From the NCBI RefSeq assembly GCF_958979055.1, contig NC_084890.1, forward strand, positions 26,854,116 to 26,918,115: 64,000 nt of DNA. The letters run 5' to 3'. Origin of the DNA: Alnus glutinosa. Taxonomy: Eukaryota; Streptophyta; Magnoliopsida; Fagales; Betulaceae. Below are positions 1 to 11,985 of the stretch, piece after piece. Under the pieces are notes generated by a model, which did no database searches, was not told where the DNA came from, and saw nothing but the letters and a program-made list of their open reading frames with translations. Numbering within the stretch: the stretch's first letter is position 1; the number at the start of each line of letters is the position of its first letter. A program made the position numbers and the translations under genes.

Positions 1-210
1 ATCGATCGACCTCAACTCAGAAGGCAGCTCCTGGATAAGATCAGTAGCAGAAATTTTTTACCAAAAACTCTTTTTGGTCCCAACTTGTAAGTATTCTTAT
101 CTTTACTTTTACTGCTATCTTAGTGTAAATTGTATGCATTTGTGTTAGTCTTTACATTTTATCTTAGTTCTGTTATTTTTCTTTGATAAAATAAAATATA
201 AAAAAATATA

Positions 211-251
<41 letters not shown>

Positions 252-481
252 TATTTTGCTATTAAGGGTTTGCTTAGCAATCTAAAGGCAATGACAAGGT
301 AAATTCTGGCAAGGATTGGTCTTGGGATTTAAGTGTGTCCATTGTGACCCCCCTCACCTACCTGGGAATCAGCCTAGATTGTACTTTGGAGAACTTTGTT
401 CCCTATTAGCAAATTGTTTTCTTTATTTTTGATTTGTTTGTTTCTTTTTCTTTTGGTTAAACATTTGTGTATGTTTGGTGT

Positions 482-3400
482 ATGCTTGGTAGAAGATCAT
501 TGAACTTAGACTTGACATCGTTAGATCCCGAAATTGAAAGAACTCTTAGGAGAAATCTTAGAAATTCTGTTGAGATGAGAGATAACATGCATGCAAATGA
601 AAATGAGAGGAATCGGGGAGAAAAAGTTGATCATACTAGGACACTTAGGGATTTGTTTGCACCCGTTGCAACAAATTCTCCTTCATGTATCGTGTTACCC
701 CCAACCAATGCCACTCATTTTGACCTCAAGCCTCATGTCATTCAACTACTACCCGCATTCCATGGCTTGGACCTTGAAAATCCTTATAGCCATGTGAAGA
801 AATTCAAGGACATCTGTGCCACCTTCAAATTTCAAAATTTTTCTGAAGAGTCTGTGCATCTTAGGCTATTTCCTTTCTCACTCCATGATAGGGCCAAAGC
901 ACGGTTGGATTCAAACATGCCTGGTTCCATCACTTCTTGGGAGAACTTGTTAAACAAGTTTTACAACAAATTCTTCCCCATGTCCAAAGTCAATGAGTGT
1001 AGGAAGGAGATAAGCTCATTTACTCAAGAAGAAGATGAGAAATTTTCTGAGAGTTGGGAGAGATTTCAAGATATGCTGATTAAGTGCCCTCCACATGGAT
1101 ACGAGAAATGGAGACTGGTGCAATTTTTCTATCAAGGATTAACTCAATCCAATCGTAGCATGATCAAGTCGATGAACGGAGGCGCGTTTCTGAGTTTGAC
1201 GGGAGAGGAGGCGTATAGGACCTTAGATCAGTTATCCGACAATTCCCAACAGTGGGATTTTTCAAGCTGTCGAGATAGAGCTGCTCGCATTCAGAAAAAT
1301 GGAGGCATCTATGAGGTTAAGGAGGATATAGAATTAAAAATGAAGATAGATGCCCTTACCAAAAAGGTCGAAGCCCTAGCTGTTAGTAAATCCATGAATG
1401 CTGCCAATCCATTCCATGTTGACTGTTGTTCCATCTGTGCTAGTCCGATGCACTTAGCACAGACTTGCCCATCATTGCCGGCTTTTGTCGAGTCACCAAT
1501 GGAGCAAGTGAACGCCTTCAACGATTATCGAAAGCAAGCCAGTGGACCTTTCTCCGAATCGTACAATCCAGGGTGGCGGAACCACCCTAATTTTTCTTGG
1601 AAGCAAAACCAGCCTATGACTCAAGGGGGAGCTCCTCACCAATCCCATACTCAATACCCCCCTGGATTTCATCAGTCGGTCCACCATCAAAGCCGTCCAT
1701 CACAACCAGCACCATCATACCAAGCCCCCACTCAAGCCCCTGCCTCTTCTTCACAATCTTCGTTGGAAGACACTCTTAAGGCTTTCATCCAGATTACCGG
1801 CCAATCCATCAATGACGTGAAGAATGCTACCATGGTGAACACTCAAGCTATTGCCAAGATGGAGACCCAGATCGGGCAAATTGCTAGTCACTTAGGGGAG
1901 AGAGAGAAGGGAAAGCTCCCGAGTCAGCCTGTGCCGAATCCGAAGTTGCAGTTCCACGAGGGAAGTTCATCAAATGCAGTGCATGGGCAAGAGCATGTGC
2001 AAGCCGTTGTCACACTTAGATCAAGGAAACAAGTGGACAACCAAGTGGTTCACCCAGAGGAGAACCCTGCTGCACAAGGAGAACAAGGAAGCAGGAGCGT
2101 AGAGAAGAATGATACTGAGCCATCTACATTAGCTTCGACCATAGAGACTCCTCCTAGGCCGTTTATACCTAGGGCGCCTTACCCTGATAGACTTCTCGCG
2201 CCCAAGAAAGGAGGAACATTCGAGGACATTAGGGAGGTATTCAAACAAGTACAGATCAACATTCCGTTCTTGGATGCCATCCAGCAAGTGCCGTCTTACG
2301 CCAAGTTCTTGAAGGACTTAATCACTGTCAAGCGGAGGAACAATGTCCCAAGAAAAGTTTGTTTGACCGAGCAAGTCAGCTCAATCCTCCAATACAGGCT
2401 GCCCATCAAGTACAAGGACCCTGGATGTCCTACCATCTCTTGCACGATAGGAGTCAACCACATTGAGAAGGCCCTGCTTGACCTTGGAGCCAGCGTCAAT
2501 CTCCTACCCTATTCAGTTTACCTGCAATTAGGATTAGGAGAATTGAAGCCCACCTCCATGACATTGCAATTGGCTGATCGGTCAGTTAAGATACCACGGG
2601 GAATAGTGGAGGATGTTTTGATTAAGGTGAATAAGTTTTATTTCCCCGTGGACTTCATAGTGCTTGACACTGAGCCGGTACAGAACGTTGGAGTTCAGAT
2701 ACCGGTAATCCTAGGGCGACCATTCTTAGCTACGGCTAACGCCCTGATCAACTGTAGGACGGGGGTCATGAAGATCTCATTCGGCAACATGACGGTAGAG
2801 CTGAACATTTTCACCATCAGCAAACAGCCGAGGGAGTGCGATGAGATCAACGATGTCTGCTTGATAGAGGAAATCCTGGAGGAAAGCATTGAAGAATCAA
2901 GCATACAAGACCCCCTGGAAGCATGCCTTGCTCAATTTGGAGAGGATCTGGACTTGGATGTACTGCTTGAGCAAGCAAATGCTGTTTTGGAATTTGCTCC
3001 TCTGGAGAGCAAGAAGGAAGAGGAGGCAGCAGTACCTGAGCCTCCAAAGAAGGAACTTAAGCCCCTACCGGACAATCTCAAGTATAAGTTCCTCGGTCCA
3101 GCAGAGACTTTGCCTGTAATCATAGCTTCAGATCTTCACACCCCTCAGGAGGAGAGGTTGTTAGATGTCTTGAGGGAGCATAAGGAAGCTATAGGCTGGA
3201 CCATTGAAGACATTAAGGGAATCAGCCCCTTGGTGGTGATGCATAGGATACACTTGGAGGAAGACACCAAACCAACGAGGGAGCCACAGAGAAGGCTCAA
3301 CCCGACCATGCAAGAAGTCGTCAGAGGAGAAGTAATCAAGTTGTTGGATGCTGGCATCATCTACCCTATCTCTGACAGCAAATGGGTGAGCCCCATTCAT

Positions 3401-3958
3401 GTCGTGCCCAAGCGAGCTGGAGTTACAGTCGTGCAAAACAAGGAAGGTGAGTTGGTTCCAACTCGAGTACAGTCTGGATGGAAAGTCTGCATTGACTACC
3501 GCAAACTGAACACCGCCACCAGGAAAGATCACTTTCCTCTTCCGTTCATTGATCAAATGGTGGAGCGGTTGGCCGGGCATGAGTATTACTGCTTTTTGGA
3601 CGGTTATTCTGGATATAACCAGGTCCCTGTGGACCCTGAAGACCAAGAGAAGACGACCTTCACTTATCCGTTCGGAACGTTCGCCTACCGACGCATGCCC
3701 TTTGGCTTATGCAATGCACCCGCTACGTTTCAGCGGTGCATGATCAGCATTTTTTCTGATATGGTGGAGCGTTTCCTGGAGGTGTTTATGGACGACTTTT
3801 CGGTTTTCGGGTCATCTTTTGAGGAGTGTTTGCACCACCTCACGTTGGTTTTGAAGAGGTGTAAAGAGAAGAACCTGGTGCTCAATTGGGAGAAGTGCCA
3901 TTTTATGGTACAACAAGGAATCGTGCTCGGGCACGTCATCTCTCGTCGGGGGATTTAA
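482..3958 (+). pseudogene. Athila gag, protease and most of the reverse transcriptase (ends at a premature stop)
   Basis: The first ATG of the open frame is at 482; the frame is open from 467 but those codons include no ATG. In order: a gag region with the LRLFPFSL and W..L...F motifs of plant retrotransposon gag; one CX2CX4HX4C zinc knuckle near residues 316-329 counted from 482; a proline/glutamine-rich linker; the protease with DLGAS at 2480-2494; and RT fingers and palm with LDGYSGYNQV and the catalytic FMDD at about 3785-3796. The frame ends in TAA at 3956-3958, and the same frame continues past it with RT thumb and RNase H sequence, so this is a nonsense mutation and not a natural end. 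Inside a living element it would make the particle protein and the copying enzyme. Confidence 0.88.
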
Positions 3959-4760
3959 GTCGACAAGGCGAAGGTAGATCTGATATCCAACCTTCCTCCC
4001 CCACGGACGGTGAAAGAGGTTCGCTCTTTTCTAGGCCATGCAAGATTCTATCTGCGATTCATTCAGGATTTCAGCAAGATCGTCTGGCCCTTGTGCAAAC
4101 TGTTGGTGAAGGAGGCCCCTTTCATTTTTGATGAAGATTGTAAGAAGGCATTTGGGGCCTTGAAAGCAATTCTGACGTCCACACCCATCATTAGGCCCCC
4201 GAGCTGGGGTACACCTTTCGAGATCATGTGTGACGCGTCCTATTACGCCGTTGGAGCTGTGTTGGGTCAGCGCATTGACAAACTTCCCCATGTCATTTAT
4301 TATGCAAGTCGGACTCTGAACGACGCCCAGCTGAATTATTCGACCACTGAGAAGGAGCTGCTGGCAGTCGTGTTTGCTCTGGATAAGTTTCGATCCTACC
4401 TACTAGGATCGAAAGTCATCATCTACTCGGATCACGCGGCATTGAAGTATCTTTTTTCCAAAAAGGATGCTAAATCTCGCCTCATCCGGTGGATTTTGCT
4501 CTTACAAGAGTTCGACATTGAAATTCGGGACAAGAAGGGTTCCGAAAACGTGGTGGCTGATCATCTCTCGAGGATTACCGTGGACTTCACAGAAGAAGCC
4601 GCCCCCATTTCTGAGACCTTCCCCGATGAGCAGTTGATGCATATCGCTCATGCTCACTCACCATGGTTTGCTGACATAGTGAACTATCTTGTCACCGGTC
4701 AAATGCCTTTGCATTGGGGACGGCAAGATAAGTCCAAATTTATGTCCATGGTGAAGAATT
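3959..4760 (+). pseudogene. Athila RT thumb and RNase H segment
   Basis: Same frame as the upstream part, after the stop at 3956-3958. It shows the RT connection SFLGHARFY, then RNase H with [13 protein letters not shown], the [12 protein letters not shown] motif and SDHAALKYL, ending in the DHLSRI motif typical of Ty3 RNase H. RNase H removes the RNA strand during reverse transcription. Near 4757-4762, in a T-run, the frame is lost by one base; the sequence related to integrase continues in frame 1. The old frame drifts on to 4993 without family resemblance, which marks the frameshift. Confidence 0.85.
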
Positions 4761-5934
4761 TTTCTGGGACGATCCTTACTTGTTCAAGTATTGTCCCGAT
4801 CAGATCATTAGGAGATGCATTCCCGAGCCTGACCAATCCAGTGTCATCTCCTTCTGTCATGATAATGCCTGTGGAGGCCACTTCAGTGCGAAGAAGACCA
4901 CTGCCAAGATTTTGCAGTGCGGTTTTTACTGGCCTACCATCTTTCAAGACGCTCACACTTATTGTGTTTCATGCGAGCGCTGTCAGAAGCTAGGGAGTAT
5001 TTCACGTCGAAATATGATGCCCCTCAACCCGATTCTTATTGTTGAGATTTTCGATGTATGGGGCATTGACTTCATGGGACCTTTCCCAAACTCCTTCGGC
5101 TATCTATACATTTTGGTTGCTGTGGACTACGTGTCCAAATGGGTAGAGGCAGTTGCCTGCAAGACCAACGACCACAGAGTTGTGGTCCAGTTTTTAAAAG
5201 ACACTATATTTGCTCGTTTTGGTACTCCTCGAGCAATTATTAGTGATGGTGGAAAGCACTTCTGCAACCGGGTCTTCGAGCAGCTGATGAAGAAATATTG
5301 CATCACGCACAAGGTTGCCACTCCCTATCACCCTCAGACGAGTGGACAAGTGGAGGTTTCAAACAGAGAGATCAAGAGGATTTTGGAGAAGACGGTGAAC
5401 CCGTCAAGGAAAGATTGGTCTCTCCGGTTGAACGATGCATTATGGGCATACCGGACAGCGTTCAAGACACCGATTGGCATGTCACCTTACCGTATCGTGT
5501 ACGGGAAAGCATGCCATTTGCCTGTGGAGTTGGAGCACAGAGCCTACTGGGCCATTAAGCAGCTGAATTTTGATCTCACAAAGGCTGGCTCACAGAGGAA
5601 GCTCCAACTCAATGAATTGGAAGAGTTGAGGAACGATGCCTATGACTGTGCTAGGATGTACAAAGCACGGATGAAGAAGGCTCACGACCAGAACATTTTG
5701 AGACGATCTTTTGAGCCCGGTCAGAAAGTCCTTCTTTACAATTCACGTCTGCATCTGTTCCCAGGGAAGCTCCGATCTCGATGGACAGGCCCTTTCATAG
5801 TTCGATCAGTGTTTTCTTATGGGGCCATTGAGATTGAGGATCCAAAAAATGGGCAACGACTGAAGCCATTTTTGGAGTTACAGAGCTCAGAGGTTGAGAC
5901 GACCCTTTTAGAGGACCCGAATTACTCGGAGTGA
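4761..5934 (+). pseudogene. Athila integrase domain (frame-shifted relative to RNase H)
   Basis: The frame is clearly open from about 4762 to the stop at 5932-5934. It has the N-terminal HHCC zinc domain (CHDNACGGH and CVSCERC), then the DDE catalytic core: first Asp in WGIDFMGPF, second in IISDGG, and the Glu in [11 protein letters not shown]. The sequence PYHPQTSGQ is diagnostic of Ty3 integrases. The C-terminal part has KVLLYNSRL and RWTGPF, the GPY/F-like module, with no chromodomain. The integrase would insert the cDNA into host chromatin. It is separated from RNase H by the one-base frameshift and has no start of its own. Confidence 0.87.
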
Positions 5935-6497
5935 TGGTCGTCAGGATGGAAAGTCTGGCTGAAGACTGAAAACTTAGCGCTTGTGGGAGGCAACCCTCAT
6001 CATTTTTTTCCCTATCATTTGATTTTCTTTCTTTAGTTGTGATTTTCAGGACAGTGTCTACCGTTCAAGTTTGGGGGAGCGCTTCTCTTGCAGTGTGCCC
6101 AACTTGCATCACCACTTCGGTATTGTATCTCTAGCCACATTGGGGACAATGTGTTATTCTAGTTTGGGGGTGGGGTAGACATTTCTGTCTGTTTTCATTT
6201 AATTCTTGTTTTGTTGCCTTGTTAATACTCATTAAAAAAAAAAAATGCTTTATTGTTAGTTGAGCATGGTTACATCTTACTATGGTTTGCATCTCATTGG
6301 TTTGTTTAAAATGTTGAATTTTGCATATCATTAAAATCTGAGATCTTTTGACTCATCTTTGGATTAGAGAGACTTGACATGTTTAAACTGTTCATCACAA
6401 GCACATTAGCATTTGTTTCTGTGGGGTATGAGATTTGAATTAAAATTTATGTGTCTTGAGATTTGTAGGATGACTTGTTGATGAAACCTTGGCTTAT

Positions 6498-6533
<36 letters not shown>

Positions 6534-7290
6534 GTTTAGAATAATATCACCAATTTGACTTTTCATTGAGTAACCGGGCCCCTTGCCTCATTAAGCATTG
6601 GGTGTTCGCGTAAAAAGATGAGAATTTCAGCTTGGATGATTGTTTGGCTAGTTTGACTTCGTAGCCTTTTTAACTTGAGTAATTAAGCCCTTAGGGATGT
6701 TTTTACATCTAGTGCCTTAAAACCATCTGGTTTGGGAGTCACTGGCCCAACACTCGTTACATGGGTCAATTAGAAAGCTTAAAGGAGTCAAACATTGCAC
6801 AGCCAACACAAAATAATAATAAATGATAATAAATGTAAGATAAGCCTTGGTTATTTGACGGAAATCCTGTGAATTTTGGGATATATGTGCTTTGAGGAAA
6901 ATCGAAACCCCATGACTATATGTTATTCACACCTTACACTTCTGAACATGTGTTGTCTCAATTTTCCATCTATGAGTTGATCGATTTTTGATAACATGAT
7001 AATGTGATATTCATTTTGTTAAACATGCTCATGATGTGTGAACCATGTGTTTGAATGATGATTTTCGCTCAATTGATAATACGGCATTTCAATGTTTGTG
7101 GGTACCATTTCTGGCAAACCCTCACGAGACTTCACTCGTCCACTAGGGAGTCCTAAGGGTTTAAAAGGCTTGTTGCATATGCTAAATGCAATCGTTTCTC
7201 CCACGAAAGAGGACTTATGTTTCATGCTTTGATTTTGTTTTTCATTTTGTTTTTGCTAAGGGACTAGCAAAATGTAAGTTTGGGGGTATT
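5935..7290 (+). other. Athila 3' internal non-coding region with polypurine-like tracts
   Basis: There is no long ORF between integrase and the 3' LTR, so no env-like gene is present. Three copies of a TTTGGGGG motif (near 6069, 6163 and 7280) occur; the last lies directly before the LTR and is the likely plus-strand primer. A TA microsatellite occupies about 6501-6530. Confidence 0.7.
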
Positions 7291-8556
7291 TGATGAGTGC
7301 CAAATATTGTGTATTTGGACCCCTTGATTTGCACTAGTTAGACCTTTAGCCTTGTTATTTTCTAATGTTTTGGTTAGTTTTTGTGTTTTCTGTTTCTGTA
7401 GGACAATAAGAGAGGAATGACAAATTTCATAAGGAAATAGCTGGAAATTCGGAGATCCTGAAAAGTAGATCGATTGAACTTAAAATTCGATCGATCGAAA
7501 CTTTGCCCGAAGTCGATCGATCGAAATTTTCCAGAAACTGCTTTTGCAGAGCGCGCCAGAACGCCCAATCAGAAGCCAAAAAGCAGTCCTCCCTCTGATT
7601 TCCGCTGTAGAACACGCTGGTTTCGTGTTTGTGGTTGTCTCTAGCTGCAGAGGAACCCTAGAGGAGGGTAGAAGAGTCATTTCTTGCCCTAAGCTTTCTT
7701 CTATAAAAGCCATGGCCATCCCCTTGTTGAAGAAGAGAGTAGAGAGAGTAGAGAGAGTAGGAGAGGAAAGAATAGAGCAGAAACTCTGTAGATAGGTTTA
7801 ATTTCGTGCTTCTTGTAGTGTAATTCTGTAGTTTATTTTCAGAAACTTTCTCTTTGTAAAGCTTTTCTTTCATTTCCATGGTTGTTCATCATTTTCTTGT
7901 GGTGTTCTTAGTCATGGAAGGCTAGTAACCTCAACTAGGGTTGAGGATGAAACCTTTCCATTGATAACACTCACAATCTTGCTGTACCACTTGCACATTT
8001 AATGATATATCATATTAGTTGTTCAAGTCCCATTCATTTAAAGCTTTATCTTTTGCAATGAATGTGGTTAGTGGTGGATAGAGGACATTTTATGTGTTTC
8101 AACCGACTAATACATTGTTTTATCGGTTTGAATGATGATATCCATTGTGATTGAATGATACATTGGATGTTTTGATTTCAATCGGTACTCTTTGTGATTT
8201 GTCAATATGTTGGATTCATTTAATAGTTCTTGGGTTATGGTTAAGAAACTTGAATAACACCCTAAGCTTAATGTTCTTTGGGTGTTCAAGTGGGAACCAA
8301 GAGTGTGAGTTGTAGGATTTGGTTTGGTGGATTCCTTAACCTTAGTTCCTTTTAATTTACATATTTCATTACAACTCTTTCCATGAGTCTTTTATTCTTC
8401 AATCATTTCTCAAACCTTTGGAACTAGGTTAAAATGGGGTTAATCAAGCAAGACACTAATATTTGACCATTTCCCTGTGGGATCGACCTCGCACTTGCAT
8501 AACACTATATTGCAAAACGATTCGTGCACTGGTGAGTACTATTTAAAACACACAAC
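7291..8556 (+). repeat. 3' LTR of the Athila element
   Basis: It begins TGATGAGTGCC immediately after the polypurine tract and ends in ACACAACA at about 8556, where sequence of a different retroelement starts in frame. It carries a TATAAAAG box at 7702-7709. The exact right end is uncertain by a few bases, because the 5' LTR is not available for comparison. Confidence 0.72.
7702..7709 (+). promoter_or_regulatory. TATA box of the Athila LTR
   Basis: TATAAAAG lies about 410 bases into the LTR, followed at 7710 by a purine-rich AGAGAGTAGAGAG tract. The position fits an LTR U3 promoter; no transcript evidence is available. Confidence 0.45.
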
Positions 8557-8715
8557 ACCTGTCATAATTGTTGATAATTTGGGTGCTTCTACTTCACATG
8601 CTTCTGATTCTAAAATAAAATCTTTGTTTATTAAGCCTGTGATAGTAGATACAACTTGCTTTGATAATGTGATAATTCTTGCTTAAAAAATTGTGTGGAG
8701 CCTGAATCCAAGTGA
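8557..8715 (+). pseudogene. Copia (SIRE-like) gag remnant, left piece
   Basis: In one frame this reads a stretch with VDNLGASTSHAS and KPVIVDTTCF, resembling the gag-region protein of plant SIRE/Maximus-type Copia elements as I recall it. It starts where the Athila LTR ends and stops near 8715, where an antisense LTR-like block begins. The same coding region resumes at about 9813. It is decayed and has internal stops. Confidence 0.5.
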
Positions 8716-9812
8716 AAAAAATAAAATTGACTTCTAATTTACCAAATGAGTGATAGTGTACAACAAAATATTTAAATTGCAGAATTTAAAAAAGACAAAT
8801 ATTTTATTAACGAAGTGAAAACTTAGTTAAGAGAAAAACCACTCTGGAGCAGCCAAACCCAGGATTTTCACTATTCAAAAGACAAAGCTAGTACATAGAA
8901 AGTAATACTCACATACCCCAATGCAGCGATCATTTCTATTACTCTAGCACGAAACCCATTGTGAACGCTTTCCAACCAAGTCTCCTACTTGAAGGGGTCT
9001 TCAATGGAATCCTTTACTTTAGGATTCCTTTCTAAAATAGACTTTACACGAACAGTTGAGCACACATTGGCAACGGCTAGAGAGCTAGAGGATCTTCAAA
9101 TCTCCATAAACAACATCTCTAAGCATTATGGAATTCTATATTGAATTCTTATAAAATACAAGCTTAGAGCCATCTATTTATAGACTTATAGAAAACATAA
9201 TTCTAATCAAATTCGGACTTTGGCAAGTAGCGTTCGAACGGTCACTTAGCTGCGTTCGGACGGTTTTCTGCGACCGCCATTCCAGAATAGCGCAATTCTT
9301 CCCAAAACAGGACCGCTTCAGGACGGCTTGACCAAGCGTCCAGACGGTCAATGCTGTCACTCCTTTCCGCATCAGTAAAGGAGACTCGGAATATTCTGTA
9401 ACATTGGGTAGCATCCGGACGTGTTGCCACATCATCCGGACGTCTGGCAGATCCTTCCCAAATAATGTCTTTTGAAATTCAAATCTATGTAGAACTCGGA
9501 GTAGCTTGACCTAGCGTCCAAACGGTGTAGCTTGGTCATCCGGATAGTTGCAACGGTTGAAGCTTCTAGACACTGAGGGGTGTCCGGACACCTTCAAAGG
9601 CCCATCCGGACGGTTGCATAGAAACCGACTGTTTCTGACTTGGAAAAGCATGGACATCTTCTGGAAGCTTGTGAACAGACACATGGCATGAATTGAGACA
9701 CTGTCTATATTACTTGAAGATTTTGAATTGAACCAATATTCTTGTTAAAAAGCAACCTTTACATAAAGTATTTTTGTCAACTAGAATGTTGTCAATATAA
9801 AATAATAACACA
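8716..9812 (-). mobile_element. Antisense LTR-like insertion (solo LTR or LTR fragment)
   Basis: This non-coding block splits the Copia gag remnant. Read on the minus strand it has a TATAAATAG box (about 9173-9181) and repeated short motifs of the type CGTCCGGACGG, which are common in certain Copia LTRs of woody dicots (recollection). No clear target duplication was found, so its exact ends are estimates taken from where gag similarity stops and resumes. Confidence 0.45.
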
Positions 9813-10505
9813 AAGGATCATCAAGAAAAACAAACTCAAGGTAAGTTTGTTCCTACTTGTCGTCACTGTGGGATTATTGGTCACATTAGACCAAACTACT
9901 ATTTGTTAAAATCCCAAAAACCTTGGAATAAGCAGGATGCTCCCAAAAAGGGCAATGGTGAGAAACTCTTTTCAGATAAATATGTCCCTCCCCATATGAG
10001 ACCTATATCTCAAAGAGGTAAGGACTTTGTTATTTGTGAGAATGCTAACCTTAAATTTGTGGAGCCTATCAAGAAGCATTCAAACAAACAAAGCCAGCCT
10101 ACATGTCACCATTGTGGCACCTCTGGGCACATTAGGCCACACTGTCCTCAGATCCGAACTCAGAAGTCTTGAATCAAGAAGCAAGAGCCAAAGAAAGGTA
10201 AACTTGGCTCTAATCCTTCCAAGCTTCATCATGCTCCTCGGAAAAAGCGACAATTCCCCCAAAGGGCTCATCCCTTATTCTGTCATTGTGGCAAGACTAG
10301 CCACACCAAAGCCAAATGCTTCAAGTTGAAGCCTTGCAAGCCCAAGGAAAATCAAATTTTTGAAGGGCTTGTCAGCATGATGAAGAGTGTCCTAATAAGG
10401 TTTGACGAATTGGACAAGGCTCCCAACCATGACCCAAAGGTAAATAAGGTATGGGTAAAGAAGGATGAGACCATTCCCCCCTTGAAGGGGAGTGGACTCA
10501 CCTAG
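9813..10505 (+). pseudogene. Copia (SIRE-like) gag remnant with three zinc knuckles, right piece
   Basis: Reading across stops and one frame change, the segment shows three CX2CX4HX4C-type knuckles: CRHCGIIGHIRPNY (decayed last Cys), CHHCGTSGHIRPHC and CHCGKTSHTKAKC. Basic spacers rich in Lys/Pro and a C-terminal KVWVKKDETI end it. Such knuckles bind retroelement RNA in gag. A TGA stop at 10169-10171 and a frame change before the third knuckle show decay. Confidence 0.65.
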
Positions 10506-10977
10506 TTTGTGATTACATGGCATGCCTAGGATTATGGTTCCTAATTCTAGAGCATGTAGGTATTTATACATTGCATCATTCTATCACTGTCATTTTTTCA
10601 CCTATGCTTTGCACCTCATTATTCTCTAAATTTCTTTAGAGAATCTTCTGCTGGTACTTATGAGGATGACATAAAAAGCACGTCAGGCGGCTGCTTTTCT
10701 GTCTTGGTAATTTCAAATCTCTCTATAAGGACATGTGTGCTCTTACATGCTAGAATTAGATTTTATCTTTTTCTTTGATAGCATGTTTTTGTAGTTTTTT
10801 TGTTATTTTTTTTTTTCAAAAAAAAAAAAATTGAGGAGAAAGATGCAGTAAGATTTATTTTTCCTTGTGAAATTTTCAGATATCACATGTACTTTTACTT
10901 GATTTCTCAGTTCATTGTGCTTTGATAAAATAGGCTTATATATGATTGAGATTTTGAGTCTAACATCTGCTAAGTTT
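10506..10977 (+). other. Non-coding tail of the Copia remnant
   Basis: AT-rich sequence with homopolymer runs and no ORF. It probably belongs to the same Copia element downstream of gag, but no pol sequence follows, so the remnant is truncated at the CACTA-like terminus. Confidence 0.35.
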
Positions 10978-11170
10978 CACTACAAAAAACTCGGCATTTT
11001 GCCACGTGGCGATTTTACCACGTTTGGACTAAGGCACATCTGCAAATAATTCAATGATGTGGTCTTTGTACCACGTGTGCATTCTGCGATGTGCTGAAGT
11101 GGACACGTTCCCACATGACGACATGTTATATCACCCACGTTGCCATATGGTGACGTCCTATATTCAACAT

Positions 11171-11175
11171 GTCGG

Positions 11176-11210
<35 letters not shown>
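11171..11210. repeat. CA/TA compound microsatellite
   Basis: About 13 CA units are followed by TA units inside the CACTA-like element. Confidence 0.9.
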
Positions 11211-11505
11211 TGAAAAAAAGAAATGTATACTTTCAGTGACATCCTAAAAACTACACGTGGCAAAATAGCCATGTGCTATAATCCAACACGTGGCTTATTT
11301 GTAGACATGTTGCATGTGGCATGTCGCTAAATAATTAAATATTTAATATATTTAAAATATAAAAAATGCTAGACTTTTCTTCTTTTTTTTTTTACTAAAA
11401 ATTGGTTCCCAAATGATGTGTCACAATGCCATGAGATTGTGACACATTTCTCAAAATGGTAGAACATAGGAGCTTGTGACACAATATACGTAATGTGACA
11501 CATGA

Positions 11506-11797
11506 GTTTACATTTATGTACTATACATATACAATATAATCTTTAAAAAACAAATTCATCTTTTACTTATTACTATATACATTTTAAGTATATTCTATAT
11601 ATTGAACCCTAACCCTAGTGAAGTGCTATATATAGTATACATAGGGTTAGGGTTTACATTTGTGTACTATACATATAAAATATATACTTTAAAAAATAAA
11701 ACAACTTCGAGTTAATACTATATACATTTTTGGGCATATTCTATTAATTGAACCCTATCCCTAGTTTAGTGCTATATATAGTATATATACGTAAGGT
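11506..11797. repeat. Two-copy tandem repeat, period about 146 bases
   Basis: The unit beginning TTTACATTTATGTACTATAC recurs from about 11652. Both copies contain ACTATATACATTTT, a TTGAACCCTA stretch and GTGCTATATATAGTATA. They differ at scattered bases, so the duplication is not recent. Confidence 0.75.
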
Positions 11798-11985
11798 TAG
11801 GTTTTGAGCATATCTGTGACTTATGCGAGCTGGAGCTGTACATTGGCGTTACAGGTATGTTGCTGGGTGATGGCGTCTTGGCACTCCTTAACCGACTCAG
11901 CAAGTTGATAAAGGCAAGTACATTTAGCCATGGAAACAAGTGGAAGGAAAAAAAAAAAAAAAATTGGAGAATGAGTACCAAATGT

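Larger units (their letters stand above)
1..8556 (+). mobile_element. Athila-type Ty3/gypsy LTR retrotransposon, 5' LTR outside the window
   Basis: The order gag, aspartic protease, reverse transcriptase, RNase H, integrase on the plus strand is that of Ty3/gypsy elements. The protease core DLGAS, the RT core FMDD and the lack of a chromodomain after integrase point to the Athila/Tat branch; this is family knowledge, not a search. A purine-rich tract (about 7277-7287) lies directly before a TGATGAG LTR start at 7291. The internal leader (1-481) contains a long A-run (about 218-244). No 5' LTR or primer site is visible, so the left end lies before base 1. One in-frame stop and one frameshift break the coding region, so the copy is not autonomous. 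Confidence 0.9.
10978..11985. mobile_element. CACTA-like transposon end with subterminal repeats (other end not found)
   Basis: CACTACAAAAAAC at 10978 is the signature terminal inverted repeat of plant CACTA (En/Spm) elements. The next 350 bases contain many short CCACGTGGC or CACGTGGCA motifs in both orientations, as expected of CACTA subterminal transposase sites. I could not find the opposite end (TTTTTTGTAGTG) downstream, so the right boundary is only a guess. A minus-strand stretch near 11820-11935 reads as a short open peptide (MAKCTCLYQLAES start), possibly coding debris. Confidence 0.5.

Noticed and set aside
3161..3646. Minus-strand ORF of 161 codons across the Athila RT
   Set aside because: Shadow of the conserved RT frame on the other strand.
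11600..11655. Telomere-like ACCCTAACCCTAG and AGGGTTAGGGTTT
   Set aside because: Only two units on each side, within a 146-base tandem repeat; not a telomere or interstitial array.
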